A stretch of 64,000 nucleotides of DNA from Prevotella melaninogenica (GTDB lineage: Bacteria; Bacteroidota; Bacteroidia; Bacteroidales; Bacteroidaceae), in the NCBI RefSeq assembly GCF_018127925.1, contig NZ_CP072347.1, positions 436,501 through 500,500 on the forward strand, in the 5' to 3' direction. Every line of letters starts with the position of its first letter. Position 1 is the stretch's first letter. The notes below the pieces were generated by a model. The model did not search any database and had not been told where the DNA came from. It saw nothing but the letters and a program-made list of their open reading frames with translations. A program made the position numbers and the translations under genes. Below are positions 50,335-61,223 of this stretch, piece by piece.

Positions 50335-51999
50335 ACTAAAGTTTCCCACCCCTTAAAACACTGTCTTTTCTCATTTTCCTTTGCTTGTCATCCCCCATAT
50401 CCATTGACTTTTAACACATGACTAACTGAAGTTATACGGTGTGCCCATATACTTCATCCCATTTTTCCAATGCTTCAGCCATTACAAGGATTTTACTCAA
50501 CTCTTTGTCGTTACCGCTGATTGTAGCCATAAGGTGTTGGGGCGTCAATCCAAGTGTTTCTCCTAAAATACGAAGAATGCGTTCAATACAGGCAAGAACT
50601 CGTTTCCATAGCGTGAGTGCCATGAGATCGTCCTCCATATCCGAAAAGAGTTCGCCCATGGTTTGATATTCTGTGAATCTCTTTTCCAAAGCCATGACAG
50701 TATATGTAAGGTAACACAGCGTTGCGTCAGCTATCTGACCATTAAAGTCGCAACCTTGATAACCTCCTAATCCAAGATATTGCTTAGTCTCCTTGTTCAT
50801 CACCTCTATGTTCCATCTAATCTGATACACCTCAAAGGCTTTTACGAAAGACATCGTTGTATCCGTGGTGAGCAGGACGTTCCATACGGAGTTTCTACCA
50901 TATTTGATGAGGAAGATTCTTACAGGTATATCTCCTAAGTGTCCGCTGAGTTGAATATATCGACATTTGTACTTACGGCAGTTCTTTCCTCGTTCGCGTT
51001 CATAGGTAGCAATGAGTTCTGCAGCATTTTTCTTCCTGCCTGATACGGTGTATTTTGTCTTTCCCATTTTTGCAAGTCCAACAAAGTGCATTGCCCCTTT
51101 GCCTATGCTTCTAACACATGCCATAAGTTGCTCACAGGTAAACCGACTATCAGTAATCACATATTTCGCATGCAAGCCCATCTTCCATCCACGGCGAAGC
51201 ATATCCATGGCAACTTCCATCTTAGACATCTTACACTCTTGAAAGCGCTTATAATCGGGGTTGCCAGTATTCCTCTTGGTATGATATGCCTTTCTGAGTT
51301 GCTGTTTTGTCAGCCCGCAGTCGCCTTGTTTCCCTTTTTCCTGATGCAGTGAAAAATCAAAGGGTATGGTTGTCTTGCCGTCAAAGAATGCACAAAGTAG
51401 CAGTTTGTAGCCCAATACGCACCTACCTTTTACATGGTCGTAAACACGACTGACACCCTCCATTCTCACACCACTCTTCTCAAGCACAGTATCATCTATA
51501 ATGAAACCTGTCGTGGTATTGGATTGAGGAGCTTCGCCATACTTACGCAAAAGGCACATATAACGCAGTACAAAGTGGTTCATCAAGCGTCTCCAATCCA
51601 TCTGGGGGCGAATCATCATCCGATAGAAACAGTTGTTACCATGACTTGAAAGCTCATATATCTTATGTTTGCATATACTGTGAATACTTTCACCCACAAT
51701 GCGGAAGAGGCAAAGAGAAAGGATTAATTCCGAAGCCGAGACCCCGTCCTGTTTCTCCAATGAAAGACAAGATAACAGGTGACCAATGCCAAACTTGCCA
51801 AAAAGATGAAATAAATCATCACTCATTCGAGTTTTAACACTCAAAAGTTTGGATAACTCACTTATTTTCTCTATTTTTGCTTCCATAACAGTTTTGTTGT
51901 TTTGTCTTTAAAATCAGTTGTTTGGCGATTACTAATTTACAAAGAAAATTCGACAAACTGTTATTTTTCTATCTATTTATTAGGGTGGGAAACTTTAGT
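50335..51999 (-). mobile_element. IS4-family element, copy B, complete
   Basis: Terminal inverted repeats ACTAAAGTTTCCCACC(CC) and GGGTGGGAAACTTTAGT; 5-base target duplication GATTA on both sides (50330-50334, 52000-52004). 1665 bp, one intact transposase gene. Confidence 0.95.
50432..51886 (-). CDS. IS4-family transposase, intact
   Basis: 484 residues. First catalytic Asp in GFIIDDTVLEKSG, second in KYVITDSRFTCEQL, and the IS4 Y-(2)-R-(3)-E-(6)-K signature YQIRWNIEVMNKETK with the catalytic Glu. N-terminal MEAKIEKISELSKLLSVKTR is the same as in the split copy A. Frame, ends and target duplication are intact, so it may be active. Confidence 0.95.
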   Translation of the reverse strand: MEAKIEKISELSKLLSVKTRMSDDLFHLFGKFGIGHLLSCLSLEKQDGVSASELILSLCLFRIVGESIHSICKHKIYELSSHGNNCFYRMMIRPQMDWRRLMNHFVLRYMCLLRKYGEAPQSNTTTGFIIDDTVLEKSGVRMEGVSRVYDHVKGRCVLGYKLLLCAFFDGKTTIPFDFSLHQEKGKQGDCGLTKQQLRKAYHTKRNTGNPDYKRFQECKMSKMEVAMDMLRRGWKMGLHAKYVITDSRFTCEQLMACVRSIGKGAMHFVGLAKMGKTKYTVSGRKKNAAELIATYERERGKNCRKYKCRYIQLSGHLGDIPVRIFLIKYGRNSVWNVLLTTDTTMSFVKAFEVYQIRWNIEVMNKETKQYLGLGGYQGCDFNGQIADATLCYLTYTVMALEKRFTEYQTMGELFSDMEDDLMALTLWKRVLACIERILRILGETLGLTPQHLMATISGNDKELSKILVMAEALEKWDEVYGHTV

Positions 52000-52364
52000 G
52001 ATTAATTTTAATTTTCGTCTGCATAATTACTGAAACAATTTCAATTTCGCAAGATTTTAATTAAAAACAATACTTGTTTTTTCATTTGCTTTCTTTATGA
52101 TTAGCAAGCTTCTATAAGTAAGGAGAATGCGAAGTTATGAGCCTAAAAAGGGTCTGAAGTTAAAGGCATTGATTAGAAATAGAATAAAGACTTATACACT
52201 TGCATGGTATGACAATTCTTAATGAGGGGGACCTTACAAAGCGAGATAAACTACAAGTTAAATACAAATAGATACTATGTCTATCCATTTTCTACAAGCA
52301 AATGATTCTCATGTTAACTGATATTTGTAAACTATTTTCTTGTGAAGCAAAACTAATACATGCT

Positions 52365-52575
52365 CTTTAGGCTTCTTAAAGGCGCCTAATTGACTTGCAA
52401 AAGGTGCCCTTTAAGACCCTTACTAACGCCCTTTTGAAGTCCAATTAACCTCCTTTTACATTGCAACTTTATAACCAACTGATTTTCTGTTGGTTGCAAA
52501 CTTACTTTTTATACGTGTTTTTATCCTTATCTATAGCTGTATCACTCGAAATTATGTAATGGTTTTTCAATCATT
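52365..52575 (+). repeat. ~200-bp dispersed intergenic repeat, copy 5
   Basis: The best-preserved copy: TTCTTAAAGGCGCCTAATTG, ACTTGCAAAAGGTGCCCTTT, ACTAACGCCCTTTTGAAGTC and GTAATGGTTTTTCAATC at the far end. Confidence 0.75.
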
Positions 52576-52747
52576 ATCTACGCGAAATTTTACCGACTAC
52601 GAATGACACGAATTATATCGCAATAAGCATTAGAGTAATTAGCGAAATTCATAGTTAGTAAAGGAACATATCATAAAGTTCAAAGTTCAAACCTCAAAGT
52701 TCAAAGTTAAGTTCTACTTGTTTCTTTGTCGTTTGAAATAAAAATCG

Positions 52748-52755
52748 TAACTTTG
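52748..52755 (+). promoter_or_regulatory. -7 promoter box of the ABC-F gene
   Basis: TAACTTTG, a full TAnnTTTG match, 36 bases upstream of the ATG, with TTTG words about 15-20 bases further upstream. Confidence 0.65.
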
Positions 52756-52785
52756 CAGCCAAATTATTATATAATAAGGTATTAG

Positions 52786-54408
<1,623 letters not shown>

Positions 54409-54470
54409 GATTGTCAAAACATGGCATACTATTTGCAAGGGTATGCCATGACAAATAGTGCAATATAATT

Positions 54471-55049
54471 ATGAGTAAGAAAGAGAAAAATATAAAGATT
54501 GAAGGCGAAGAACTGGAGTTGAATAACGAAGAAACAACCCAGAACGACGCTGAAGAACAGGCGGAAGATGCTAACGGAGAGGAGACTCCTGCAGAGGAAG
54601 AACTCGCACCATTGGTAGCTGCACAGAACGAAGCTGAGCAGTGGAAAGACAAGTATATCCGTTTGGTTGCCGAATTTGAGAACTACAAGAAACGTACACT
54701 GAAGGAGAAGTCAGAACTGATTCTCAACGGAAGTGAGAAGACTGTAGCTGCTATTCTGCCTATCCTTGACGACTTTGAGCGTGCTACTGCCGATAAGACA
54801 GAGGACCCACAGGCAATTAAAGAAGGTTTCGAACTTATCTATAAGAAGTTTTTGAAGGCCTTGGAGACACTCGGTGTTAACAAGATTGAGACCAATAATG
54901 CTGACTTCAACGTCGATTATCATGAGGCTATCGCTATGGTTCCTGGTATGGGCGACGATAAGAAGGGCAAGGTTATCGACTGTGTACAGACTGGTTATAC
55001 GCTCAATGACAAGGTTATCCGTCACGCAAAGGTTGCTGTCGGACAATAA
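54471..55049 (+). CDS. grpE: GrpE nucleotide-exchange factor
   Basis: 192 residues. An acidic, low-complexity N-terminus (KKEKNIKIEGEELELNNEET, QNDAEEQAEDANGEETPAEE) is followed by the long coiled-coil helix (AQNEAEQWKDKYIRLVAEFE NYKKR) and the beta domain (GFELIYKKFLKALETLGVNK, HEAIAMVPG, GYTLNDKVIRHAKVAVG). GrpE releases ADP from DnaK. It precedes dnaJ by 14 bases. The start ATG follows an inverted repeat (ATGGCATACTAT... GTATGCCAT near 54420-54450) that lies between it and the ABC-F gene. Confidence 0.96.
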   Translation: MSKKEKNIKIEGEELELNNEETTQNDAEEQAEDANGEETPAEEELAPLVAAQNEAEQWKDKYIRLVAEFENYKKRTLKEKSELILNGSEKTVAAILPILDDFERATADKTEDPQAIKEGFELIYKKFLKALETLGVNKIETNNADFNVDYHEAIAMVPGMGDDKKGKVIDCVQTGYTLNDKVIRHAKVAVGQ

Positions 55050-55063
55050 TTTCATAAGGAAGA

Positions 55064-56224
55064 ATGGCAAAAAGAGATTACTATGAGGTGTTAGGTGTCA
55101 GCAAAAATGCCTCTGAAGACGAAATAAAGAAAGCATACAGAAAACTTGCTATCAAGTATCATCCTGACCGTAATCCAGATGACCCTGAGGCTGAAGCAAA
55201 GTTTAAAGAGGCTGCTGAGGCTTATGATGTACTGCACGATCCACAGAAACGCCAACAGTATGACCAGTTTGGTTTCGATGCTCCTGGCGGTGGCTTTGGT
55301 GGTGGTCCCTTCGGTGGAGCTGGTGGTTTCTCTATGGACGATATCTTCTCTATGTTTGGCGATGTGTTCGGCGGACATGGCGGAGGATTTGGCGGCTTCG
55401 GAGGTGGCGGTCATCAAGCCCCTAAGTACCGTGGCTCTGACCTTCGTTTAAAGGTTCGTCTGTCGTTGCAAGAGGTTGCTACGGGCGTTACCAAGAAGTT
55501 TAAGGTGCGTAAAGACGTTCCTTGCGAACACTGCCACGGCACTGGTGCTGAGGAGGGTAGCGGAACAGAAACTTGCCAGAACTGTCATGGTTCGGGCGTT
55601 GAAATCCGTACACAGCAGAGTATCTTTGGTATGATGCAGACCCAGACTACCTGTCACGTATGTAATGGTGAGGGAACTATCATTAAAAATAAGTGTACTC
55701 ACTGTCATGGTGAAGGCGTTGTAAAGGGCGAGGAAGTCGTTGAAATCAACATACCAGCGGGTGTAGCTGAAGGTATGGTGGTCAATGTTCCTGGCAAGGG
55801 TAACGCTGGTAGACACAATGGTGTGGCTGGTAATATCCAAGTATATATCGAGGAGGAACCTAACGACACCTTCATTCGTGACGGACAGAACGTCATCTAT
55901 AATCTCTTGCTCGATTTCCCAACAGCTGCCTTAGGTGGTCAGGTGGATATCCCAACCATCGATGGCAGTAATGTAAAGATAAAGATTGAACCCGGAACAC
56001 AGCCTGGTAAGACGCTCCGCCTACGTGGCAAGGGTCTCCCAGCCGTACAAGGTTATGGCAGCGGTACTGGTGATTTAGTGGTTCACATCAGTATTTACGT
56101 TCCAAAGGAGTTGAATAAAGAAGAGAAGAAGATTATCGAAGAATTACGCCAAAGCGAAAACTTCCGTGGTGATAACAGCACCAAACGCTCTATCTTTGAG
56201 AACTTTAAGAAATTGTTTAGTTGA
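55064..56224 (+). CDS. dnaJ: DnaJ (Hsp40) co-chaperone
   Basis: 386 residues. J domain with HPD in [20 protein letters not shown]; a Gly/Phe-rich region ([20 protein letters not shown], long for the family); four CxxCxGxG zinc motifs ([32 protein letters not shown]); then the C-terminal substrate-binding domains ([40 protein letters not shown]). It stimulates DnaK ATPase. It is co-transcribed with grpE; dnaK is not in the window. Confidence 0.98.
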   Translation: MAKRDYYEVLGVSKNASEDEIKKAYRKLAIKYHPDRNPDDPEAEAKFKEAAEAYDVLHDPQKRQQYDQFGFDAPGGGFGGGPFGGAGGFSMDDIFSMFGDVFGGHGGGFGGFGGGGHQAPKYRGSDLRLKVRLSLQEVATGVTKKFKVRKDVPCEHCHGTGAEEGSGTETCQNCHGSGVEIRTQQSIFGMMQTQTTCHVCNGEGTIIKNKCTHCHGEGVVKGEEVVEINIPAGVAEGMVVNVPGKGNAGRHNGVAGNIQVYIEEEPNDTFIRDGQNVIYNLLLDFPTAALGGQVDIPTIDGSNVKIKIEPGTQPGKTLRLRGKGLPAVQGYGSGTGDLVVHISIYVPKELNKEEKKIIEELRQSENFRGDNSTKRSIFENFKKLFS

Positions 56225-56359
56225 GCGAGTTGACGAGTGAACGAGTTTACGAGTAAACAAGTTATATGAGTTGACGAGTTGACAAGTTAGACAAGTTGAC
56301 AAGTAAACAAGTTAAATGAGTTGATAAGTCGAACGAATTGACGAGTAAACGAGTTTTTA
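56222..56359. repeat. direct repeats of a GAGTTGACGAGTAAAC-type unit downstream of dnaJ
   Basis: About eight ~15-17-base units (GTTGACGAGTGAACGAG, TTTACGAGTAAACAAG, TTGACAAGTTAGACAAG) begin at the dnaJ stop codon. In the sense direction of the gene they match the units downstream of murF-alr (3600-3727). Not coding. Confidence 0.75.
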
Positions 56360-56402
56360 ATAAGCAATGAGTTTTCAAACAAAATTGAAATAATGATTAT
56401 AT

Positions 56403-56432
56403 GCCCCATTAGACTTATTTGGCTAATGGGGC
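56403..56432. terminator. perfect hairpin between dnaJ and folC
   Basis: GCCCCATTAG / CTAATGGGGC, 10-bp stem with a 10-base loop, then an A/T-rich tail. It fits a bidirectional or dnaJ terminator; the T-run is poor. Confidence 0.55.
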
Positions 56433-56512
56433 TAAATCATTTCATCACCTATCATCACCCTTCATCATCCTATCATCGCATTTCATCAACACCCAACACC
56501 CATCACCCAACT

Positions 56513-57805
56513 ATGACCTACCAAGAAACCGTAGAATATCTATTCAATAGCACACCCGTCTTTGAACACGTCGGGGCATCTGCTTACAAAGAAGGACTTG
56601 AGACGACAAAGGCTTTGGACGAGCACTTTGGCCATCCACATACCCACTTCCTTTCTATTCATGTTGCAGGAACCAACGGAAAAGGTTCATGCTCCCACAC
56701 GTTGGCAGCTATCCTCCAAGCTGAAGGATATAAGGTCGGACTCTATACCAGTCCTCACCTCGTTGACTTCCGTGAGCGCATCAGGGTCAACGGAGAAATG
56801 ATTTCAGAGCAGGAAGTAATCGACTTTGTTGAACAGGAACGCGACTTCTTTGAGCCGCTGCACCCTTCTTTCTTTGAACTTACAACAGCCTTAGCTTTCA
56901 AGTACTTTGCTGAGCAGAAGGTTGATATTGCTATCATTGAAGTGGGCTTAGGTGGTAGGCTCGATTGCACAAACATTATCACTCCTATCTTATCGATTAT
57001 CACCAATATATCACTCGACCACACTCAGTTCCTCGGTAATACGCTCGGAGCGATTGCGGCAGAGAAGGCTGGTATTATCAAACATTGTGTACCTGTCGTT
57101 ATTGGTGAGTCTGTCCCTGAAACACAGATTGTTTTTAAGGCAAAAGCACAGAAAGAGGATGCCCTCATTGTCTTTGCAGAAGACATCCCTGCAGTGCTTT
57201 CTTCTCGCCCTAACCCCGATGGTGGTATCGCTTATCAGACTCGTTTCTTTGGCGATATTGTGGGCGAATTGGGTGGTAGTTACCAAGAGAAGAACGCCAA
57301 CACGGTCTTAACAGCCGTCATGCAACTGTATAATAAAGGTGTCATTAAGAACGCAGAGAGTATTGCCAAGGGCTTTGCCAATATTTGCGAACTGACGGGC
57401 TTAATGGGTAGGTGGCAGAAGCTACAGGCTAACCCGTTGGCCATTTGCGATACAGGACACAACGTTGGCGGATGGACTTACCTCTCCCAACAAATCAAAC
57501 GTCAACAATGTAAGCAGAAGCGCATTGTCTTTGGTATGGTGGATGATAAAGACCTTCACGCAGTCATGTCTATGCTCCCCGATGATGCCATTTACTATTG
57601 GACACAACCAAGTACACATCGTGCTTTCCCAGCAGAGAAAGTTGCCGCAACAGCCGACGACTACGACCTACACGGAATGGTCTTCCCAACCGTCCTTGAA
57701 GCCTACCAAGCCGCCCTTCATGATGCCGCCCAATCCGACTTCATCTTCGTTGGTGGCTCCAGCTATGTGGTTGCCGACTTGCTGACAAACCTACAAAAGA
57801 AGTAG
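56513..57805 (+). CDS. folC: bifunctional folylpolyglutamate synthase / dihydrofolate synthase
   Basis: 430 residues from ATG 56513 (MTYQETVEYLFNSTPVFEHV); the open frame to 56393 runs through a CATC-rich, non-coding leader. Mur-ligase fold: P-loop VAGTNGKGSCSHTLAAIL, LYTSPHLVDFRERIRVNG, the magnesium/glutamate region VGLGGRLDCTNIITPILS, DHTQFLGNTLGAIAAEKAGI and the C-terminal LAICDTGHNVGGW. It adds glutamate to (dihydro)pteroate and folates. It follows dnaJ but is separated by repeats and a hairpin, so probably has its own transcript. Confidence 0.96.
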   Translation: MTYQETVEYLFNSTPVFEHVGASAYKEGLETTKALDEHFGHPHTHFLSIHVAGTNGKGSCSHTLAAILQAEGYKVGLYTSPHLVDFRERIRVNGEMISEQEVIDFVEQERDFFEPLHPSFFELTTALAFKYFAEQKVDIAIIEVGLGGRLDCTNIITPILSIITNISLDHTQFLGNTLGAIAAEKAGIIKHCVPVVIGESVPETQIVFKAKAQKEDALIVFAEDIPAVLSSRPNPDGGIAYQTRFFGDIVGELGGSYQEKNANTVLTAVMQLYNKGVIKNAESIAKGFANICELTGLMGRWQKLQANPLAICDTGHNVGGWTYLSQQIKRQQCKQKRIVFGMVDDKDLHAVMSMLPDDAIYYWTQPSTHRAFPAEKVAATADDYDLHGMVFPTVLEAYQAALHDAAQSDFIFVGGSSYVVADLLTNLQKK

Positions 57806-57849
57806 CAAAAGTCCCTTCTCCATTACCCCCATATCACTACATAAAGTTT

Positions 57850-57953
57850 AATTTTCGTTTCCTGTCACTTTTAACACTTCTTCCTATGTGCTTATACTCA
57901 ATATATTATAAGCATATAAGAAGTGATAGAAGTGACAGGAAAGTTGGTTTTCA
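57850..57953. repeat. ~100-bp imperfect inverted repeat, copy 3
   Basis: Arms CGTTTCCTGTCACTTTTAAC and AGTGATAGAAGTGACAGGAAAG with a palindromic centre (CTTATACTC...ATATAAG). Same family as 25824 and 44890. The rest of the region to 58108 shows no gene. Confidence 0.7.
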
Positions 57954-58108
57954 TAATTTCACGACCATCTCTCAATAATAACTATCTTGAAAAAGAAGCA
58001 AAATGTTACATAAACTTTCTATAAAAAACATTTTATAATAATTTTTGTTTATCTTTGTATTTGATTTTCCGTAAATCAAAAAAGTATTATTTATATAAAA
58101 GTACTAAC

Positions 58109-58483
58109 ATGAAACAAATTTACATCTTATTAATAGCCCTACTCATGGGCTTATCAGCTAATGCAAAAAGCTCTGGTACCTGTGGACCTAATCTAAAATG
58201 GCTCCTTACTGATGATGGTGTATTAACCATTACTGGGGAAGGAGAAATGACGGATTATTCATATGCAAATCGAAGCCCATGGTACGGTCAACATATTAAA
58301 CGAATTATAATTGACGATGGTGTTTCGACAATTGGTAATGAGGCTTTCACTACTTGTATCGCTCTAACATCTGTAACCATTCCAAATAGTGTTACGAAAA
58401 TTGGAACTTCAGCTTTCGCTACTTGTATTTATAACCATAGAACAACCAAAACTAATCAGAAATATCCGAGTGTAAATCTTTAA
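58109..58483 (+). pseudogene. BspA-type leucine-rich-repeat protein, truncated by the integrative element
   Basis: Start ATG 58109; signal peptide MKQIYILLIALLMGLSANAK. A BspA-like N-terminal module (SGTCGPNLKWLLTDDGVLTI, TGEGEMTDYSYANRSPWYGQ) leads into LRR_5 repeats (IDDGVSTIGNEAFTTCIALT, SVTIPNSVTKIGTSAFATC). After ATC-TTGTATT at about 58430 the protein switches to YNHRTTKTNQKYPSVNL and stops, sequence unlike LRR. I infer the integrative element inserted here and cut off the rest of the surface adhesin, which should lie beyond the element's right end outside the window. Confidence 0.65.
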
Positions 58484-58780
58484 TTACCAGCATATTCTAA
58501 AATTTAACACTTTTCGGTTGCCATTTGTCGCTTCCCAAATTTCCACATATTTTTGAGACGTATTTCTGACGTGGAGAATTTGCGGGGCTTGTTTTTTGTC
58601 ACACCGTGCAGACAGTTGACAAGGGTTTACAACCGTTTACGACAAGCGACAATAACCGCCCCGATATGCGGAAACAGTCACACTGTGTAGAAAAGCGACA
58701 ATGGTTGACTTCCGTTCACATCCGTTTACCATTTCAGAGATATAGGATTGAAGAAATGAACCATTAAACGATAAAACGGT
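58484..58780. other. non-coding left end of the integrative element
   Basis: About 297 bases without a gene, between the presumed attachment site and the first HTH gene. It contains CGACAAGCGACAATAACC and CGACAATGGTTGAC words (GCGACAA repeated at 58643 and 58695), which may be arm-type sites for integrase or the HTH protein. Confidence 0.4.
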
Positions 58781-59716
58781 ATGAAAGCAACCAGAAAATG
58801 CAGTTTTTGCGGCAAGTCCTTTGTAACCCGAAGCGGTATGCAAAGATATTGCAGTGAGGCTTGTCAGGCAGAAGCCAAACGAGCCAGAGTGATGCAGAAG
58901 AACAACCTCTTCAAAGTCGCCCAACCCTTGATGGAGATACAGCATCAGGAGTATCTCACCTTTTCCAAAGCAGCCATCCTCATGGGCTGTTCCCGACAGT
59001 ACATTTACAAACTTGTAGCCATCGGCAAGCTGAAAGCCTCACGCATCAGCAACCGCATGGCATTCATCCGCAGAGCCGACATCGAGCAGATGTTGGAGGG
59101 CAATCCCTATCACCGCATCCTGCCCGGCAACACCTCCACACCAAGGAAATCATCTTCATCTTCCTTACCTGCCAAAAGAGAAAAAAGGGAAAAGGAAAGC
59201 GAAGAAGTGTTGGACTTCTATTCGGGCGAGGAGGTGATGTCCCTTTTTAAGGTAAAGCAGTCATGGCTTTACACTTCCGCCAAGCGTAACCATATCCCCA
59301 TCTGCCGTATCGCAGGAAAGAACTATTACAGCAAGAAGCATATTGACGAGTTTTTCGGTGTGGCAGTTGATATTAGCGAAATTACCGACTGGCTACTGAC
59401 CGAGGAGGTGGAGGAACTGTTCGGCATGAAGCCGACCGCACTCCGTGCCTACACCTATCGCCATAAGATACCCACTAAAAGAGAGTACGGGCGTACCTAT
59501 TACTCCAAATCACATTTGAACGAACTCCGCAGAACTGACCTTGTGAACGATGAACGCTACTATACCGTTGAGCAGGTGCAGCAAATCTATGGTCTTTCGT
59601 CAGCCAACATCTGCCATATCGTCAAGGTGAAGCACATCGAAAAGATAAAGGTGGGTGTGAAAAACCTGCTTTTGCGCTCAGATGTGGAGCGTGTCATGGC
59701 TGAAAGGAACAAATAA
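58781..59716 (+). CDS. multi-domain helix-turn-helix protein with zinc finger
   Basis: 311 residues. N-terminal zinc finger: CSFCGKSFVTRSGMQRYCSE (CxxC...C.xxC). Then four tandem excisionase/MerR-like HTH modules: LTFSKAAILMGCSRQYIYKL with RRADIEQML; YSGEEVMSLFKVKQSWLYTS with YYSKKHIDEFF; LLTEEVEELFGMKPTALRAY with YYSKSHLNELR; YTVEQVQQIYGLSSANICHI with LRSDVERVM. A serine/lysine linker separates the first from the others. It is the first gene of the element and stands directly before the integrase, so a role in integration or excision control is inferred. Confidence 0.75.
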   Translation: MKATRKCSFCGKSFVTRSGMQRYCSEACQAEAKRARVMQKNNLFKVAQPLMEIQHQEYLTFSKAAILMGCSRQYIYKLVAIGKLKASRISNRMAFIRRADIEQMLEGNPYHRILPGNTSTPRKSSSSSLPAKREKREKESEEVLDFYSGEEVMSLFKVKQSWLYTSAKRNHIPICRIAGKNYYSKKHIDEFFGVAVDISEITDWLLTEEVEELFGMKPTALRAYTYRHKIPTKREYGRTYYSKSHLNELRRTDLVNDERYYTVEQVQQIYGLSSANICHIVKVKHIEKIKVGVKNLLLRSDVERVMAERNK

Positions 59717-59741
59717 CCGTGAAAAATCGGGATTATCGAAA

Positions 59742-59800
59742 ATTATTTCAAAATGATGTATCGTGGAGGTATTCACGGATATTTCACGTTGTTCCTTTGC
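59742..59800 (+). promoter_or_regulatory. shared operator/promoter upstream of the integrase
   Basis: TGATGTATCGTGGAGGTATT then CACGGATATTTCACGTTGTT and CCTTTGCC. The same ~55-base pattern lies at 62191-62250 upstream of the second HTH gene. It contains the near-palindrome CGTGGAG..TTCACG and a CCTTTG -7-like box. Confidence 0.6.
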
Positions 59801-59857
59801 CATCGGAAACATGGATACAACTCCAAAATGTATACAACCAATTAAAACATAATTATT

Positions 59858-60976
59858 ATGAGTAAATGCAAAACAGTTACCTTGCGTAAGCGCAAGATTA
59901 AGAACGGGACACAGTATTCACTATGCCTTGACTACTATCCCGGCTACCGTGACAATGTCACCATGAGAGTGATTACACGTGAAGCCTTAGGAATTTACAT
60001 CTTCGCCAAACCTGCAAACCAGCAGGAACGGGACTTCAACGCACGCATGATGAAGAAAGCGGTCATCCTGCGCAACCAGCGCTACGAAGCCATTTTCAAT
60101 GAAAACAACGGCTTTTTTGACAAGACCAAGATGAAGGGCGATTTCCTTGCCTATTTCAAAGGACTGGCTGACCGCAAGAATATCAAGTGGCAGCACGTAT
60201 ACAAGCATTTCCAGCGGTTCGTGAACGGCAAATGCACCTTTGAGGAGGTGGATGTGGATTTGTGCCGCAAGTTCATGGAATACCTGCTTGATGCACCCCA
60301 ATCCATCCACACCAACCAAAAGCTGCACATCAACTCCGCAGCAGGCTATTGGTCAACTTTCCGTGCCGTGCTGCACACCGCCTACCGTGACAGGAAGATA
60401 AAGGAGAACCCAAACGGCTTCTTAGACCGCATCGAGTGCATTCCCACCATCAGGGAGCATTTGAGCCAAGAGGAACTGATACGGCTTGCCGAAACACCCT
60501 GTGAGGAGGAGGTCTTGAAAAAAGCTTTTCTTTTCGCCTGTCTTACGGGACTGAGAAAGAGCGACATCAGACAGCTCACGTGGCAGCAGATACAACCATA
60601 CACCAACGGCAGGATGTTCGTTACCACCCGTATGCAGAAAACCAAAGAAATAGTGCATAACCCCATCAGTGATGAAGCCTATGGACTGCTGGGAGAACGG
60701 GGCGAGGGACTTATCTTTGAGGATTTCAAGGACAAGATGCTGCAAGGACCACTCCAACGGTGGCTCACGGCAGCAGGGATAACCAAGAAAATCACCTTTC
60801 ACTGTACCCGCCACAGCTTCGGAAGCCTGCACGTGGAAATGGGAACGGACATGGCTGTCATCCAAGCCTATCTCGGACATAAGAACATTACCACCACACA
60901 AATCTATTCCAAGATAGCAGCGCAGCAGATGTGTCAGGTGGTGGACAAGATAACCTTGAAGCGCAAGGAGGCATAA
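59858..60976 (+). CDS. tyrosine recombinase (integrase) of the integrative element
   Basis: 372 residues. N-terminal arm and SAM-like domain (KCKTVTLRKRKIKNGTQYSL, FLAYFKGLADRKNIKWQHVY) then the catalytic domain with the R-H-R-Y set: Arg in TGLRKSDIRQLTW, HxxR in FHCTRHSFGSLHVEMG, His in AYLGHKNITTTQIYSK and the Tyr nucleophile in the same motif. It belongs to the Bacteroides CTn/NBU integrases and should recombine attL/attR. It is followed by a strong terminator (60999-61046) and preceded by the operator at 59742-59800. Confidence 0.95.
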   Translation: MSKCKTVTLRKRKIKNGTQYSLCLDYYPGYRDNVTMRVITREALGIYIFAKPANQQERDFNARMMKKAVILRNQRYEAIFNENNGFFDKTKMKGDFLAYFKGLADRKNIKWQHVYKHFQRFVNGKCTFEEVDVDLCRKFMEYLLDAPQSIHTNQKLHINSAAGYWSTFRAVLHTAYRDRKIKENPNGFLDRIECIPTIREHLSQEELIRLAETPCEEEVLKKAFLFACLTGLRKSDIRQLTWQQIQPYTNGRMFVTTRMQKTKEIVHNPISDEAYGLLGERGEGLIFEDFKDKMLQGPLQRWLTAAGITKKITFHCTRHSFGSLHVEMGTDMAVIQAYLGHKNITTTQIYSKIAAQQMCQVVDKITLKRKEA

Positions 60977-60998
60977 ATGTCTCACATTGACAGGTATT

Positions 60999-61046
60999 CA
61001 GAGGGGCGGTTATGGCTACAAGGCTATAATCGCCCCTCTATGTTTT
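60999..61046 (+). terminator. Rho-independent terminator of the integrase gene
   Basis: AGAGGGGCGGTTAT / ATAATCGCCCCTCT stem, loop GGCTACAAGGCT, then ATGTTTTT. Begins 23 bases after the stop. Confidence 0.85.
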
Positions 61047-61176
61047 TGGCTTGATGCCACCATTTATAAGCCCCTCAGAGTATGAAACAGAGTATGATAT
61101 GATGACATTTCGTGAAATACATTGAAAAAGACCGTTCTAACCGCAAATAACGGGCAGTAATTGGGAAAAATAGCAT

Positions 61177-61184
61177 TAACTTTG
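61177..61184 (+). promoter_or_regulatory. -7 promoter box of the 61224 gene
   Basis: TAACTTTG, a full TAnnTTTG match, 39 bases before the ATG at 61224. Confidence 0.6.
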
Positions 61185-61223
61185 CACAAAATAATACAGG
61201 AACATTCAATCTCTCAACGAAAT

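Noticed and set aside
52365-52575. The ~200-bp repeat as a transposable element of its own
   Set aside because: No terminal inverted repeats or target duplications were found at any of the five copies.
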